Assembly (NCBI RefSeq): GCF_017352155.2
Contig: NZ_CP071462.1
Location: 372,001 to 436,000 of the forward strand
Origin: Haloterrigena alkaliphila
GTDB taxonomy: Archaea; Halobacteriota; Halobacteria; Halobacteriales; Natrialbaceae
Direction of reading: 5' to 3'
Length of the DNA: 64,000 nt
The translations under genes were made by a program, and so were the position numbers. Shown one piece after another: positions 54,210 to 62,192 of the stretch. The notes beneath the pieces were generated by a model. The model was not told the origin of the DNA and made no database searches. It was given only the letters and a program-made list of their open reading frames with translations. Positions within the stretch are counted from its first letter, which is position 1. The number at the start of each line of letters is the position of its first letter.

Positions 54210-54500
54210 ATGAGCGACTTCGACCTCGACCTTCGAACCGTCGAGGAACACATCGACGACGAACTCGAGATCGAGGGGAGCATCGTGCTCGGCACCCTCG
54301 ACGGAACGACGCCCGACGGCGAGTGGCTCGAGGCCATCTCGAAGGGAAACGTCCTCGTCCTCAACGTCGAGGGCGACGTCAACGAACTGGCGGCCGGGTT
54401 CGCCCGCGACATCAAGGAATCGGGGGGTAACCTCGTCCACTTCCGGGGCTTCCTGCTCGTGACGCCGCCGGGCGTCGACGTGAGTACGGATCGACTGTAG
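54210..54500 (+). CDS. Conserved haloarchaeal protein (DUF5779-like)
   Basis: A 96-residue acidic protein: LRTVEEHIDDELEIEGSIVLGTLDG, LEAISKGNVLVLNVEGDVNELAAGFARDIKESGGNLVHFRGFLLVTPPGVDVSTDRL. The pattern of strands and one helix suggests a small alpha/beta domain. I know it as a haloarchaeal family (DUF5779) without function. Confidence 0.72.
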   Translation: MSDFDLDLRTVEEHIDDELEIEGSIVLGTLDGTTPDGEWLEAISKGNVLVLNVEGDVNELAAGFARDIKESGGNLVHFRGFLLVTPPGVDVSTDRL

Positions 54501-54579
54501 GCCTCGGAAACCGACGGTACGCCGCGAGAAAGAAGCCGATTGCGTGGGGCTGCTCCGCGCCGCGGGTCCGCGCTCGTCG

Positions 54580-55077
54580 CTAGTCCGAGGCCTCGAGTTC
54601 GCCGTAGTCGAACTGCTCGCCCTTCTCCGAGAGCGTCTCGAGTTCGTCCTGCTCCTCGCGCAGCGTCTCCTCTAACGTGTCTGCGACGTCGTCCATCCCG
54701 AGCTGATCGGCCATCGGGATGAGGTTGCCGTAGGTGGCGATCTCGTAGTGTTCGGACTTCTGGCCGGCCGCGATGTTGAACCGATCGATGGCCTCGTCGC
54801 TGGGGTCCTGATCCATGAACTCCTCGTGGGCCTGGATCATCGCCTCCACGATGGGGTCTTCCTCCGCTTCGGGCTCGGCGTCGAGCTGGTCGAACACCTG
54901 CTCGATGCGCTCGACCTGGGTCTCCGTCTCCTCGCGGTGCTCGGCGAAGCCGCTCTTGAGCTCCTCGCTCGAGGAGCTCTGCTCGAGTTCCTCGAGGGCG
55001 TCGAGGAGTCGTTGTTCGGTGTAATACGCGTGCTTGAGTCCGGATACGAAGAGGTCTTCGGTTGAGTCGATGCTCAT
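54580..55077 (-). CDS. DUF892/YciF-like ferritin-fold protein
   Basis: A 165-residue four-helix protein. The start IDSTEDLFVSGLKHAYYTEQRLLDALEELEQ is typical of YciE/YciF (DUF892), followed by FAEHREETETQVERIEQVFDQL and the third helix QKSEHYEIATYGNLIPMADQLG. Iron ligands are likely among the Glu/His of these helices. Members are linked to stress responses. It is the second ferritin-like gene in 2 kb. Confidence 0.87.
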   Translation of the reverse strand: MSIDSTEDLFVSGLKHAYYTEQRLLDALEELEQSSSSEELKSGFAEHREETETQVERIEQVFDQLDAEPEAEEDPIVEAMIQAHEEFMDQDPSDEAIDRFNIAAGQKSEHYEIATYGNLIPMADQLGMDDVADTLEETLREEQDELETLSEKGEQFDYGELEASD

Positions 55078-55429
55078 GGGTGATCCATCTGGTGGGACAG
55101 CGTTGGAATCGATAAAGCGCGGGCTTGCGCTGGGCAGGGATTCGCCCGATCGACCGAACGCGTGAGGAAAGCAGGTCTCGAGACGGAACGACGATATCGA
55201 GAGTTACGCCCGGAGAACTCGTACACTCGAGCGAGCGACTTGCACTGGCAACAGGGAATCGCCACGCCCTCCCCAACCGATTCACTCGCTCTCCGAGGGG
55301 TTCACTGCGTTCACCCCTCGTCCCGCTCGCTCATCCCTCGCACGTACTCACCGACGCGCCTTCGCAGTGCTCAGGCGCGTCGCCAGCGCGCGCCACCGCA
55401 CATCGGTACGTCTCGCGTGGCAACGGCCC
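55078..55429. other. Intergenic region with a dispersed repeat, 352 bp
   Basis: No gene identified. Most of it is repeat-like sequence (55246-55400, separate entry), with clusters of CTCGC and TCATCC. Confidence 0.5.
55246..55400 (+). repeat. Dispersed intergenic repeat, copy 1
   Basis: The first 44 bp (55246-55289, starting TGGCAACAGGGAATCGCCAC) match the inverted copy at 60907-60950 with two substitutions. The end (55384-55400, CAGCGCGCGCCACCGCA) matches 60850-60866 inverted and 7537-7553. The middle differs in length between copies. No coding potential or transposase is visible. Confidence 0.7.
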
Positions 55430-56113
55430 CTACGTCGTGAACGTCAGGACGTGGCCGTCCGGATCGCGGACGACGACCTCCTCGTCCGCAACGCGATCGA
55501 CGCGGCTGACGCGGTCGCTGACCGCCTCGAGCGCGCCGGTCGGTTCGCTGGTCTCGAACCCCAGATCGACGTGGACGCCGCCGCGGGCGTCCGCGATACC
55601 GAGGTGGGGCTCCCAGAGTTCCAGCGCCATCGGGCCGTTCATCCGAACTCGTTTGCGCTCGTCACCCACGTCGACCGTCTCGAATCCGAGTTCGGTGTAG
55701 AACGCCTCGGCGCGCTCGAGGTCCTCGACCTCGAGGACGACCTCGAAGATGCCGTCGATGCCGGGGCCGTCGACGCCCTGCTGGCCGAGTTCGACGCAGT
55801 TGCCGTCGGGGTCGTACAGGTACAGCGACTTCGCGGAGCCGAACGCGACCTCCTCGAGGTCGTAGTCGGCGCTCAGTCGGTCCCACCACTCGTCGTACTC
55901 CGCGTCGGGGATCGAGAACGCGTAGTGGGTGTGCAGTCCGCCCCGCGGGACGGCCTCGGGTCGCCGGAGGACGAGATCCGTCTCGCCCGCGGCGAACGCG
56001 AGTTCGTCCGCCCGCCGCTCGCGCAGGGACAGCGCCAGCGTCTCCTCGTAGAACGACCGCGCCGGCTCGAGGTACTTGACCTCGAGCGCGAGCCAGGACA
56101 GGCCGGTGAGCAT
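55430..56113 (-). CDS. VOC-family (glyoxalase/extradiol dioxygenase-like) protein
   Basis: A 227-residue protein with two vicinal-oxygen-chelate modules: first LSWLALEVKYLEPARSFYEET...LYLYDPDGNCVELGQQ, second IFEVVLEVEDLERAEAFYTEL...VVVRDPDGHVLTF. Metal ligands would be His/Glu near HTHYAFSI and CVELG. Substrate unknown; similar haloarchaeal proteins are annotated as catechol-2,3-dioxygenase-like. The ATG at 56113 starts the first beta strand; it is divergent from the next gene. Confidence 0.85.
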   Translation of the reverse strand: MLTGLSWLALEVKYLEPARSFYEETLALSLRERRADELAFAAGETDLVLRRPEAVPRGGLHTHYAFSIPDAEYDEWWDRLSADYDLEEVAFGSAKSLYLYDPDGNCVELGQQGVDGPGIDGIFEVVLEVEDLERAEAFYTELGFETVDVGDERKRVRMNGPMALELWEPHLGIADARGGVHVDLGFETSEPTGALEAVSDRVSRVDRVADEEVVVRDPDGHVLTFTT

Positions 56114-56187
56114 GGTGGGACGTACACCGAACAGCGGTATAGAAGCGTCGCCTACGCTTTTACCCGCCGCGGTCGTACTCACGGGGT

Positions 56188-56871
56188 ATGTCCTTCCGTA
56201 TCGACGAGTCCGCGACCGAGTTTCGGGAGATCGACCGCTTCGACGGCGGCGTCGGCTGGATCGCCCATCCCGACGAGGAGATGCAGCGAGCGAGCCACGC
56301 CCTCGCGATCGACGGCGAGGTCTGGGTGGTCGATCCCGTCGACGCCGACGGACTCGACGACCTGCTCGCCGAGTTCGGCGACGTGACCGGCGTCGTCGTC
56401 CTGCTCGACCGCCACACCCGCGACGCCGAGGCGATCGCGGACCGGCACAACGTTCCGGTCTACCTCCCGCGAATCTTCGAGGGCGTCACGGACGAGATCG
56501 AGGCCCCGGTGGCGCGCTTCTCCGACGAACTCTCGGACACCGGACTCGAGGCCCACACGGTGGTCGACAACCGCTTCTGGAAGGAGGTCGCCCTCTACGA
56601 TTCCGAGAACGGAACGCTCGTCGTCCCCGAGTCTGTCGGCACGGCCGACTTCTTCCGCGCCGGGCGCGAACGCCTCGGGGTCCACCCGATGCGGCGGCTC
56701 ACGCCGCCGCGGGAGGAACTGGGCGGGTTCGCCCCCGAACGGATCCGCGTCGGGCACGGGTCCGGTATCGAGACGGACGCGGCGGGCGCCCTCGAGGACG
56801 CGCTCGAGAACTCGCGGCGGCGCGCCCCGCAGGCGTACGCGAGAATGGCGTGGCAGTTGCTTCCCGTTTGA
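56188..56871 (+). CDS. MBL-fold-like conserved haloarchaeal protein with degenerate metal site
   Basis: A 227-residue protein with a metallo-beta-lactamase-like order of strands (GWIAHPDEEMQRASHALAID, EVWVVDPVDADGLDDLLAEF, VTGVVVLLDRHTRDAEAIAD). The expected HxHxDH is reduced to DRHTRDA, so the metal site is incomplete. The C-terminal half has a GHGSGIETDAAGALEDALE block. Possibly a non-catalytic or one-metal relative; the function is unknown. Confidence 0.72.
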   Translation: MSFRIDESATEFREIDRFDGGVGWIAHPDEEMQRASHALAIDGEVWVVDPVDADGLDDLLAEFGDVTGVVVLLDRHTRDAEAIADRHNVPVYLPRIFEGVTDEIEAPVARFSDELSDTGLEAHTVVDNRFWKEVALYDSENGTLVVPESVGTADFFRAGRERLGVHPMRRLTPPREELGGFAPERIRVGHGSGIETDAAGALEDALENSRRRAPQAYARMAWQLLPV

Positions 56872-56957
56872 GGCGGGAGTCGGTCCTCGTCGCGAGCAGA
56901 CGCGTCCCGCCCGAACCGAGCCCCGCGGCCGAGCGGGCACACAACTAACTACTATCG

Positions 56958-57407
56958 GTGCTTACGGGAGATGTGGTCTACATCACGCGCGCGCTCGTCG
57001 ACGTGCTGCTGGATCTGGCCAGCGACGCGGATCCGGATCGCGTGACGACCGGCGTCTCGATCACGTCCGCGGGCGATCTCGAGGGCAGCGCGACCGAAAT
57101 CCCGGCCGAGACGCCCGTCTTCACGGACTTCTTCCTGCCCGATCCCGACAACCCCGTCAACGCCGTCTTCGGCGTCGACCTCTCAACGCCCGCCCGACAG
57201 GCTCAGGGGCAGTTCGTCTCCCATCCCGTCCGGGAACTCGAGGTGACCAAACGGGACGACCTCGCACAGGTGATCTTCGTCGCCGTTCCCCCGTGGGAAC
57301 TCGGCGAACGGACCTTCGCCGCCTTCGACCGGTCCGGCGAGCGCCAACCGCTCGAGGTCGTCGACGCCCAGCCGCCCGACCAGTCGCTGTCCGACCGATC
57401 GCAGTAG
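56958..57407 (+). CDS. Conserved haloarchaeal protein of unknown function
   Basis: A 149-residue acidic protein from a GTG start (another GTG lies 15 nt on). VVYITRALVDVLLDLASDAD opens with a helix; VTTGVSITSAGDLEG, FTDFFLPDPDNPVNAVFGVDL and VIFVAVPPWELGERTFAAFDRSG suggest an alpha/beta domain. Similar proteins occur across haloarchaea; I recognise no catalytic residues. It follows the MBL-like gene by 86 nt. Confidence 0.62.
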   Translation: MLTGDVVYITRALVDVLLDLASDADPDRVTTGVSITSAGDLEGSATEIPAETPVFTDFFLPDPDNPVNAVFGVDLSTPARQAQGQFVSHPVRELEVTKRDDLAQVIFVAVPPWELGERTFAAFDRSGERQPLEVVDAQPPDQSLSDRSQ

Positions 57408-57434
57408 AAAAACGGCCGCGCGTCAGGGCCGACG

Positions 57435-57584
57435 TCACCGGACCGGCGTCGCGCCCGGGAGCGCGTCGACCCCGACGGTCGGGCAGTTACCGTCGTCGAT
57501 TATTCTGTCGACGATGCCGCCGCGCTTCGACTCGCGCTCGTCGTCGTCGTCCGACGGCGTTGGGAAGTCGGGAACGTGTGGCAT
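57435..57584 (-). CDS. Possible 49-residue protein
   Basis: A short frame starting MPHVPDFPTPSDDDDERESK followed by RGGIVDRIIDDG, then CPTVGVDALPGATPVR. Acidic/charged composition and codon use are haloarchaea-like, and it occupies an otherwise empty gap beside the ribbon-helix-helix gene. One Cys only. Not recognised; could be real. Confidence 0.45.
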   Translation of the reverse strand: MPHVPDFPTPSDDDDERESKRGGIVDRIIDDGNCPTVGVDALPGATPVR

Positions 57585-57630
57585 AGACTCGACCTCCACG
57601 TCTCACTAGGCCGCTCGAAGCTGAAAACCC

Positions 57631-57840
57631 TCACTCGAGGTAGCCCAGTCCGCGCAACTGCTCGGTGATCTCCTCGAACTCGGCTTCGGTGAGTTCGCCC
57701 TCCTTCTGGTGCTGGATGACGATGCTGCGGAGCAGAAACCGCACGAGATCGCTCGTGCTCTGGAAACTGGTTCCCTCGATCGTCTCGTCGACGCGGTCGG
57801 CGAGATCCTTCGGGATCGAAACCGTGGTGTACTCGGTCAT
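57631..57840 (-). CDS. Ribbon-helix-helix (CopG-type) DNA-binding protein
   Basis: A 69-residue protein. TTVSIPKDLADRVDETIEGTSFQSTSDLVRFLLR has the beta strand and two helices of the RHH fold; the residues TVSIP form the DNA-contacting strand. The C-terminal extension is helical (LTEAEFEEITEQLRGLGYLE). Such small dimers repress their own or neighbouring genes; no toxin gene is adjacent. Confidence 0.85.
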   Translation of the reverse strand: MTEYTTVSIPKDLADRVDETIEGTSFQSTSDLVRFLLRSIVIQHQKEGELTEAEFEEITEQLRGLGYLE

Positions 57841-58008
57841 ACGCGATACTCCGTCGCCGTCGTCAAAGGCGTGTCGACAGCGCGACTCGATGGCGTTTCG
57901 ACGGCATAACTCGGTAGCGTTCCAACGGCGTGAGTCCGCCGCGGTTTCACGGCCCGCTCCCCGACAGTCTTCGTAGCGGTTTTGCTATCGGACGCGCTAC
58001 TGGTACGT

Positions 58009-58338
58009 ATGGGAGTCCGGCCACCCTCGGGCGGAGACGACGACGAACCGGAGAGCATCGAGTTCGGCATCGCCGCCGTCGACGCTCGGCTGAGAGACGC
58101 CGACCTCTCGTTCCCGGCGACGAAAGCCGACGTCGAAGCCGAGCTCGGTCACGAACGAATCCCCTACAACGTCCACGGTGACGACGTCGCGCTGGGCGAA
58201 ATACTCGCGACGGTCGAGACCGCGGAGTTCCGGTCCCGGCAGGAACTGCTCAACGCGCTCCACGAACCGTTCGAGGAGTACCGCCGGAACCACTCCGGCG
58301 GCGTCTTCCAGCAGGTTCGCTCGATGCTGCCGTTCTGA
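58009..58338 (+). CDS. Conserved haloarchaeal protein (DUF5789-like)
   Basis: A 109-residue protein. After an acidic Gly/Asp start comes FGIAAVDARLRDADLSFPAT, VEAELGHERIPYNVHGDDVALGEILATVETAEFRSRQELLNALHEPFEEYRR. This resembles the family I know as DUF5789, restricted to haloarchaea. Probably cytoplasmic; function unknown. It is convergent with aglJ. Confidence 0.72.
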   Translation: MGVRPPSGGDDDEPESIEFGIAAVDARLRDADLSFPATKADVEAELGHERIPYNVHGDDVALGEILATVETAEFRSRQELLNALHEPFEEYRRNHSGGVFQQVRSMLPF

Positions 58339-59367
58339 CTACGTTCCGTCGTCGTCTCGCTCTCGGTTTCTGCCGGCGATCTGCTCGAGACGGCGCCGCT
58401 GTTCCCGGTGCAGGGAGAGGAGCATGTCCGAGAGGACGCCGAACATGAGCAACTGGACGCCGAGCAGGATCGCGGCCGCCGAGACCAGCGCCATGATCTC
58501 GTGGCCTTGCTGGTACTGAATCCACTCCCAGAGGACGTACGACGCGACGGCGCCGCCGGTGGCGATGCCGCCGATGCCGAAGCTCCCGAAGTAGAACAGC
58601 GGGTTGTTCGTCTTGGCCAGCGAGTACAGCGCGAGCAGAATCGTCCCGCCGTCTCTGACCGGGTGGAGGTTGGTCTCGGACTCCTCGGGCCGGGCGGTGT
58701 AACTGACCGGGACGACGGCCGTGTCGACGCCGTGTTTGACGCATTCGACGGCGAGTTCCGTCTCGAGCGTGAAGCCGTCCGAATCGATCGAGATGCGGTC
58801 GAACGACTCGACCGTAAAGGCGCGGTAGCCGGAGAGGATGTCGTCGTAGTCGGCGCCGTGAATGAACCGGAACGAGCGGTTGATCATCCGGTTTCCGAAG
58901 CCGTTCAGCGACTTCATGGCGTCGTCGTCCATGTTCGCGAATCGGTTGCCGATCACGTGCTCGTAGCCCCGCGAGAGGGGTTCGAGCATCGTCTCGGCGT
59001 CGGCGGGATCGTACGTGCCGTCGCCGTCGACCATCAGCACGTAGGGAACCTGGACGTACTCGAGGGCCTCGCGGACGGCCTGTCCCTTCCCATCGCCGGA
59101 CTGGACGAAGACGTGGGCGCCGCGGTCGCGGGCGATCTCGCGGGTCTCGTCGGTCGAGTCGCCGTCGGCGACGAGCACGTTGGTGTACCCCGCCTCGTGA
59201 AAGCCGTCGATGACGTCGCCGATCGTGGCCGCCTCGTCGAGGGTCGGAATGAGCACGCAGACCTCGTCGGCTGCGATCTCCTGCGTGTCGCGGCTCATGG
59301 CGATGACCTCACCGTCGCCGCCGGAGATCTTCGCGTCCGCGCGAACCGCGTCATCTTGCATCGCCAT
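58339..59367 (-). CDS. aglJ: AglJ-type glycosyltransferase for S-layer N-glycosylation
   Basis: A 342-residue GT2 enzyme. VCVLIPTLDEAATIGDVIDGF opens the nucleotide-sugar fold, the DxD-type metal motif is MVDGDGTYDPADAETMLEPL, and DILSGYRAFTVESF and GFTLETELAVECV are Dpm1/AglJ hallmarks. Two transmembrane helices end the protein (IGGIATGGAVASYVLWEW, IMALVSAAAILLGVQLLMFGVL). In Haloferax AglJ adds the first sugar to dolichol phosphate. Starts at 59361 or 59298 are alternatives. The aglM gene beside it makes UDP-glucuronate for the pathway. Confidence 0.88.
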   Translation of the reverse strand: MAMQDDAVRADAKISGGDGEVIAMSRDTQEIAADEVCVLIPTLDEAATIGDVIDGFHEAGYTNVLVADGDSTDETREIARDRGAHVFVQSGDGKGQAVREALEYVQVPYVLMVDGDGTYDPADAETMLEPLSRGYEHVIGNRFANMDDDAMKSLNGFGNRMINRSFRFIHGADYDDILSGYRAFTVESFDRISIDSDGFTLETELAVECVKHGVDTAVVPVSYTARPEESETNLHPVRDGGTILLALYSLAKTNNPLFYFGSFGIGGIATGGAVASYVLWEWIQYQQGHEIMALVSAAAILLGVQLLMFGVLSDMLLSLHREQRRRLEQIAGRNRERDDDGT

Positions 59368-59455
59368 TCATTCCCCCGCGACGGCGCAAAAGGGTACTGA
59401 TACACCATTGCCGGGCTTATTAGTGCCATTCCGGCTCGAGCGACAGTCATCCATG

Positions 59456-60745
59456 CTACCAGGTGAGCCCCTCGTAGATCTCGAGGGCCTCCCGATCGAC
59501 GTCGATCCGGCGGCCGTCGACCAGCACCCGGCGGGCCATCCCGTCGAACGCGAGGTCGTCGAACTCGGGCCAGTCGGTCGCGACTACTGCGCCGTCGGCG
59601 CCCGCGAGCGCCTCGTCGGCCGAGTCGGCGTACTCGATCTCGGGATAGTCCGGGCGGACGTTCTCGACGGCGACCGGGTCGTAGGCGACGACGTCGGCAC
59701 CACGCTCGCGCAGGTGCTCGATCACGTCGAGCGCGCGGGACTTGCGCACGTCGTCGGTGCCGGGCTTGAACGAGAGGCCCAGCACCGCGATGCGCGCGCC
59801 CTCGAGCGGGACGTGCTCGGCGAGCAGGGCGACGAGCCGGCGGGGTTGCTCGTCGTTGACCGAGACGGCCGCGTCCAGTAGTTCGGGGTCGTACCCCTGT
59901 TCCCGGGCGCCGGCCCGCAGGGCGTTGACGTCCTTCGGGAAGCAGGAGCCGCCCCAGCCCAGCCCCGAGCGCATGAATCGCTCTGAGATGCGGTCGTCTA
60001 AGCCGACCGCGTCGAGCACCTCGTAGGCGTCCGCGCCGTACTCCTTCGAGATGTTGCCGAGGTCGTTGACCAGCGAGACCTTCGACGCGAGGAAGGCGTT
60101 GTTCGCGTACTTGATGAGTTCGGCCTCCCGGATATCAGTCTCGACGAGATCCGTCTGCTTGCCCTCGAGAATCGGCGAATAAAGCTCGCGCAGCGTCTGG
60201 GCGGCCCCGTCGCTCGAGGCGCCGATCACGACCTTGTCCGGCTCGAGGAAGTCCGCGACGGCCGTGCTCATCCGCAGGAACTCGGGGTTCATCGCGAGTT
60301 CGAGTCCGTCGCCGATCTGGCGGCCGGATTCGTCCTCGAGGATCGGGCCGACGACCTCCTCGGTAGTCCCGGGCAAAACCGTGCTCTTGACGACGACGAG
60401 GTGGTCGCCGTCCTTTTCGGCGAGCGCGCGGCCGAGCGATTCGGCGCCGGCCCGCATGATCGCCAGATCGAGGCTGCCGTCGTCGGCCTGTGGCGTCGGG
60501 AGACAGAGGAAGGTGACGTCGGTCTCGCGGACCTCGTCGTAGTCCGTGGTCGCGCGAAGACTCGTGCCCGCGTGTTCGGCGATGCGCTCCTCGAGGCCCG
60601 CCTCGTGGATCGGCGCCTCGCCGGCGTTGATCGTCGCCACGATCTCCTCGTCGATCTCGATGTTTACAACGTCGTGGCCGATATCCGCGAGGCAGGCGGC
60701 GATCGTCGTCCCGACGTAGCCGCTGCCGACGATAGAAACGTCCAT
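59456..60745 (-). CDS. aglM: UDP-glucose 6-dehydrogenase
   Basis: A 429-residue NAD-dependent dehydrogenase. MDVSIVGSGYVGTTIAACLADIG is the Rossmann start; STVLPGTTEEVVGPI and EFLRMSTAVADFLEPDKVVIG are family motifs; the catalytic Cys is in GWGGSCFPKDVNAL; the C domain has LGLSFKPGTDDVRKS. It converts UDP-glucose to UDP-glucuronate for S-layer glycans (AglM in Haloferax). UDP-mannose/GDP-mannose dehydrogenase relatives are an alternative, but context favours AglM. Confidence 0.9.
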   Translation of the reverse strand: MDVSIVGSGYVGTTIAACLADIGHDVVNIEIDEEIVATINAGEAPIHEAGLEERIAEHAGTSLRATTDYDEVRETDVTFLCLPTPQADDGSLDLAIMRAGAESLGRALAEKDGDHLVVVKSTVLPGTTEEVVGPILEDESGRQIGDGLELAMNPEFLRMSTAVADFLEPDKVVIGASSDGAAQTLRELYSPILEGKQTDLVETDIREAELIKYANNAFLASKVSLVNDLGNISKEYGADAYEVLDAVGLDDRISERFMRSGLGWGGSCFPKDVNALRAGAREQGYDPELLDAAVSVNDEQPRRLVALLAEHVPLEGARIAVLGLSFKPGTDDVRKSRALDVIEHLRERGADVVAYDPVAVENVRPDYPEIEYADSADEALAGADGAVVATDWPEFDDLAFDGMARRVLVDGRRIDVDREALEIYEGLTW

Positions 60746-61055
60746 GCAGTATGGACGGATAGCTGTCGTTAGATGCTTTTTGGGTTGGGACCGCGAACGG
60801 CCGGTCAACAGAGTCGCTCTACAGACCACGTAGCCTAACCATCCGGCGTTGCGGTGGCGCGCGCTGTCGGCGTCTCGAGCGATAGCGAGGGCGCCGACGA
60901 TAGCGTGCGAGCGAATCGGTTGGGGAGGACGTGGCGATTCCCTGTTGCCACGATAGCAGAACGCGCGTTTTCGACCTCATCCCCCTCGAACCGCACGTCC
61001 CAGTCACTCAGTACAAGGACACTCAGATTGCGAAACCGGTCTCAAAACACCAGTC
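60746..61055. other. Intergenic region with inverted repeat copy, 310 bp
   Basis: Lies between the start of aglM and the end of the first esterase. It holds the second copy of the dispersed repeat (60850-60950). No gene seen. Confidence 0.5.
60850..60950 (-). repeat. Dispersed intergenic repeat, copy 2 (inverted)
   Basis: 60907-60950 matches 55246-55289 in inverse orientation over 44 bp with two substitutions; 60850-60866 matches the other end of copy 1 perfectly. Between them the copies differ, and this one is about 54 bp shorter. Confidence 0.7.
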
Positions 61056-62051
61056 TCATTCGAGCGATTGCCGCAGATCCCGAACGGCGTCCTCGTAGGC
61101 CTCGTGGGCGCGCTCGAGGTTCACCGGGTCGGAAAACATCCCGAAGAAGCCGTGGATCACGTCGTCGTAGTGGTAGTGGGTGACCGGGACGCCGTCGGCC
61201 TCGAGGCGGTCGGCGTAGGCCGCGCCGTCGTCCCGCAGCGGGTCGAACCCGGCGGTGATCACCGTCGCCGGCGGCAGCCCCGAGAGGTCGCGAGCGCGCC
61301 GGGGCATCGCGTAGACGTTCCCCTGATCGAGCTCGCGCTCGAAGCGGTGGTCCCGGAACCACTGCATGTCGTCCGTGGTGAGGAAGTAGCCCTCGCCGTT
61401 CTCCTCGTAGGCGTCGGTCGCGGTCACGTCGCCCGTGCTGGGGTAGATCAGCAACTGGTGGGCGATCTCCGGACCGTCCTCGTCGCGAGCGAGCAGCGTC
61501 ACTCCGGCCGCGAGGTTGCCGCCGGCGCTGTCGCCGGCGACGACGAGTCGCTCCGGGTCGGCGTTCAGGTCGGGCGCCGCCTCGGCGGCCCACTCGAGGG
61601 CGGCGTAGCAGTCCTCGAGGTCCTCGGGGAACGGGTGTTCGGGCGCGAGGCCGTAGTCGACGCTGACGACGGGGTAACCGGAGTCGGCGGCGAGTTTCCG
61701 GCAGGTGTCGTCGTGGGTCTCGACGCTGCCGACGACCCAGCCGCCGCCGTGGAAGTAGAGGAGGAGCGGCCGGTCGGAAGCGGGTTCGGCGCCGCTGTCG
61801 TCCGCCCCGTCCTCGCCTGTAGTACCGGGCTCGTAGATCCGGATCGGTATCTCGCCGTTCGGGCCGTCGATCGTCCGGTCCTCGACCGACGCCACCTCGA
61901 CCGCCGGCTTGCCGCCGGCGCGCAACTCCTCGAGCATCTCGCGGGCCTCCTGGGCCGACACCTCGTCGAACGAGGGAGAGTCCAGCGACTCGTAGACCTC
62001 GAGGAACTGCGTGACCTCCGGATGGGGTTCGGGTGCGCGAGTTGGTGTCAT
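61056..62051 (-). CDS. HSL-family esterase/lipase (alpha/beta hydrolase)
   Basis: A 331-residue alpha/beta hydrolase of the hormone-sensitive-lipase group: oxyanion motif LYFHGGGWVVGSV, nucleophile Ser in GDSAGGNLAAG, acid Asp in ITAGFDPLRDDG and His in DVIHGFFGMF. No signal peptide. It begins MTPTRAPEPHPEV, almost identical to the next gene's start. Likely a short-chain carboxylesterase. Confidence 0.9.
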   Translation of the reverse strand: MTPTRAPEPHPEVTQFLEVYESLDSPSFDEVSAQEAREMLEELRAGGKPAVEVASVEDRTIDGPNGEIPIRIYEPGTTGEDGADDSGAEPASDRPLLLYFHGGGWVVGSVETHDDTCRKLAADSGYPVVSVDYGLAPEHPFPEDLEDCYAALEWAAEAAPDLNADPERLVVAGDSAGGNLAAGVTLLARDEDGPEIAHQLLIYPSTGDVTATDAYEENGEGYFLTTDDMQWFRDHRFERELDQGNVYAMPRRARDLSGLPPATVITAGFDPLRDDGAAYADRLEADGVPVTHYHYDDVIHGFFGMFSDPVNLERAHEAYEDAVRDLRQSLE

Positions 62052-62192
62052 AGTACGGTACTCTCATCGTCGGGAACAAAAAGGTATCCGCATCGGCAGG
62101 CGCGGCGTGCTCTCAGTCGGTTCCGGTGCCTCGCGGTCGGTTCCGGTGCGCTCGCGATCGGTTCACGAGACTGGCGTTACGGCCCGCTGGGC

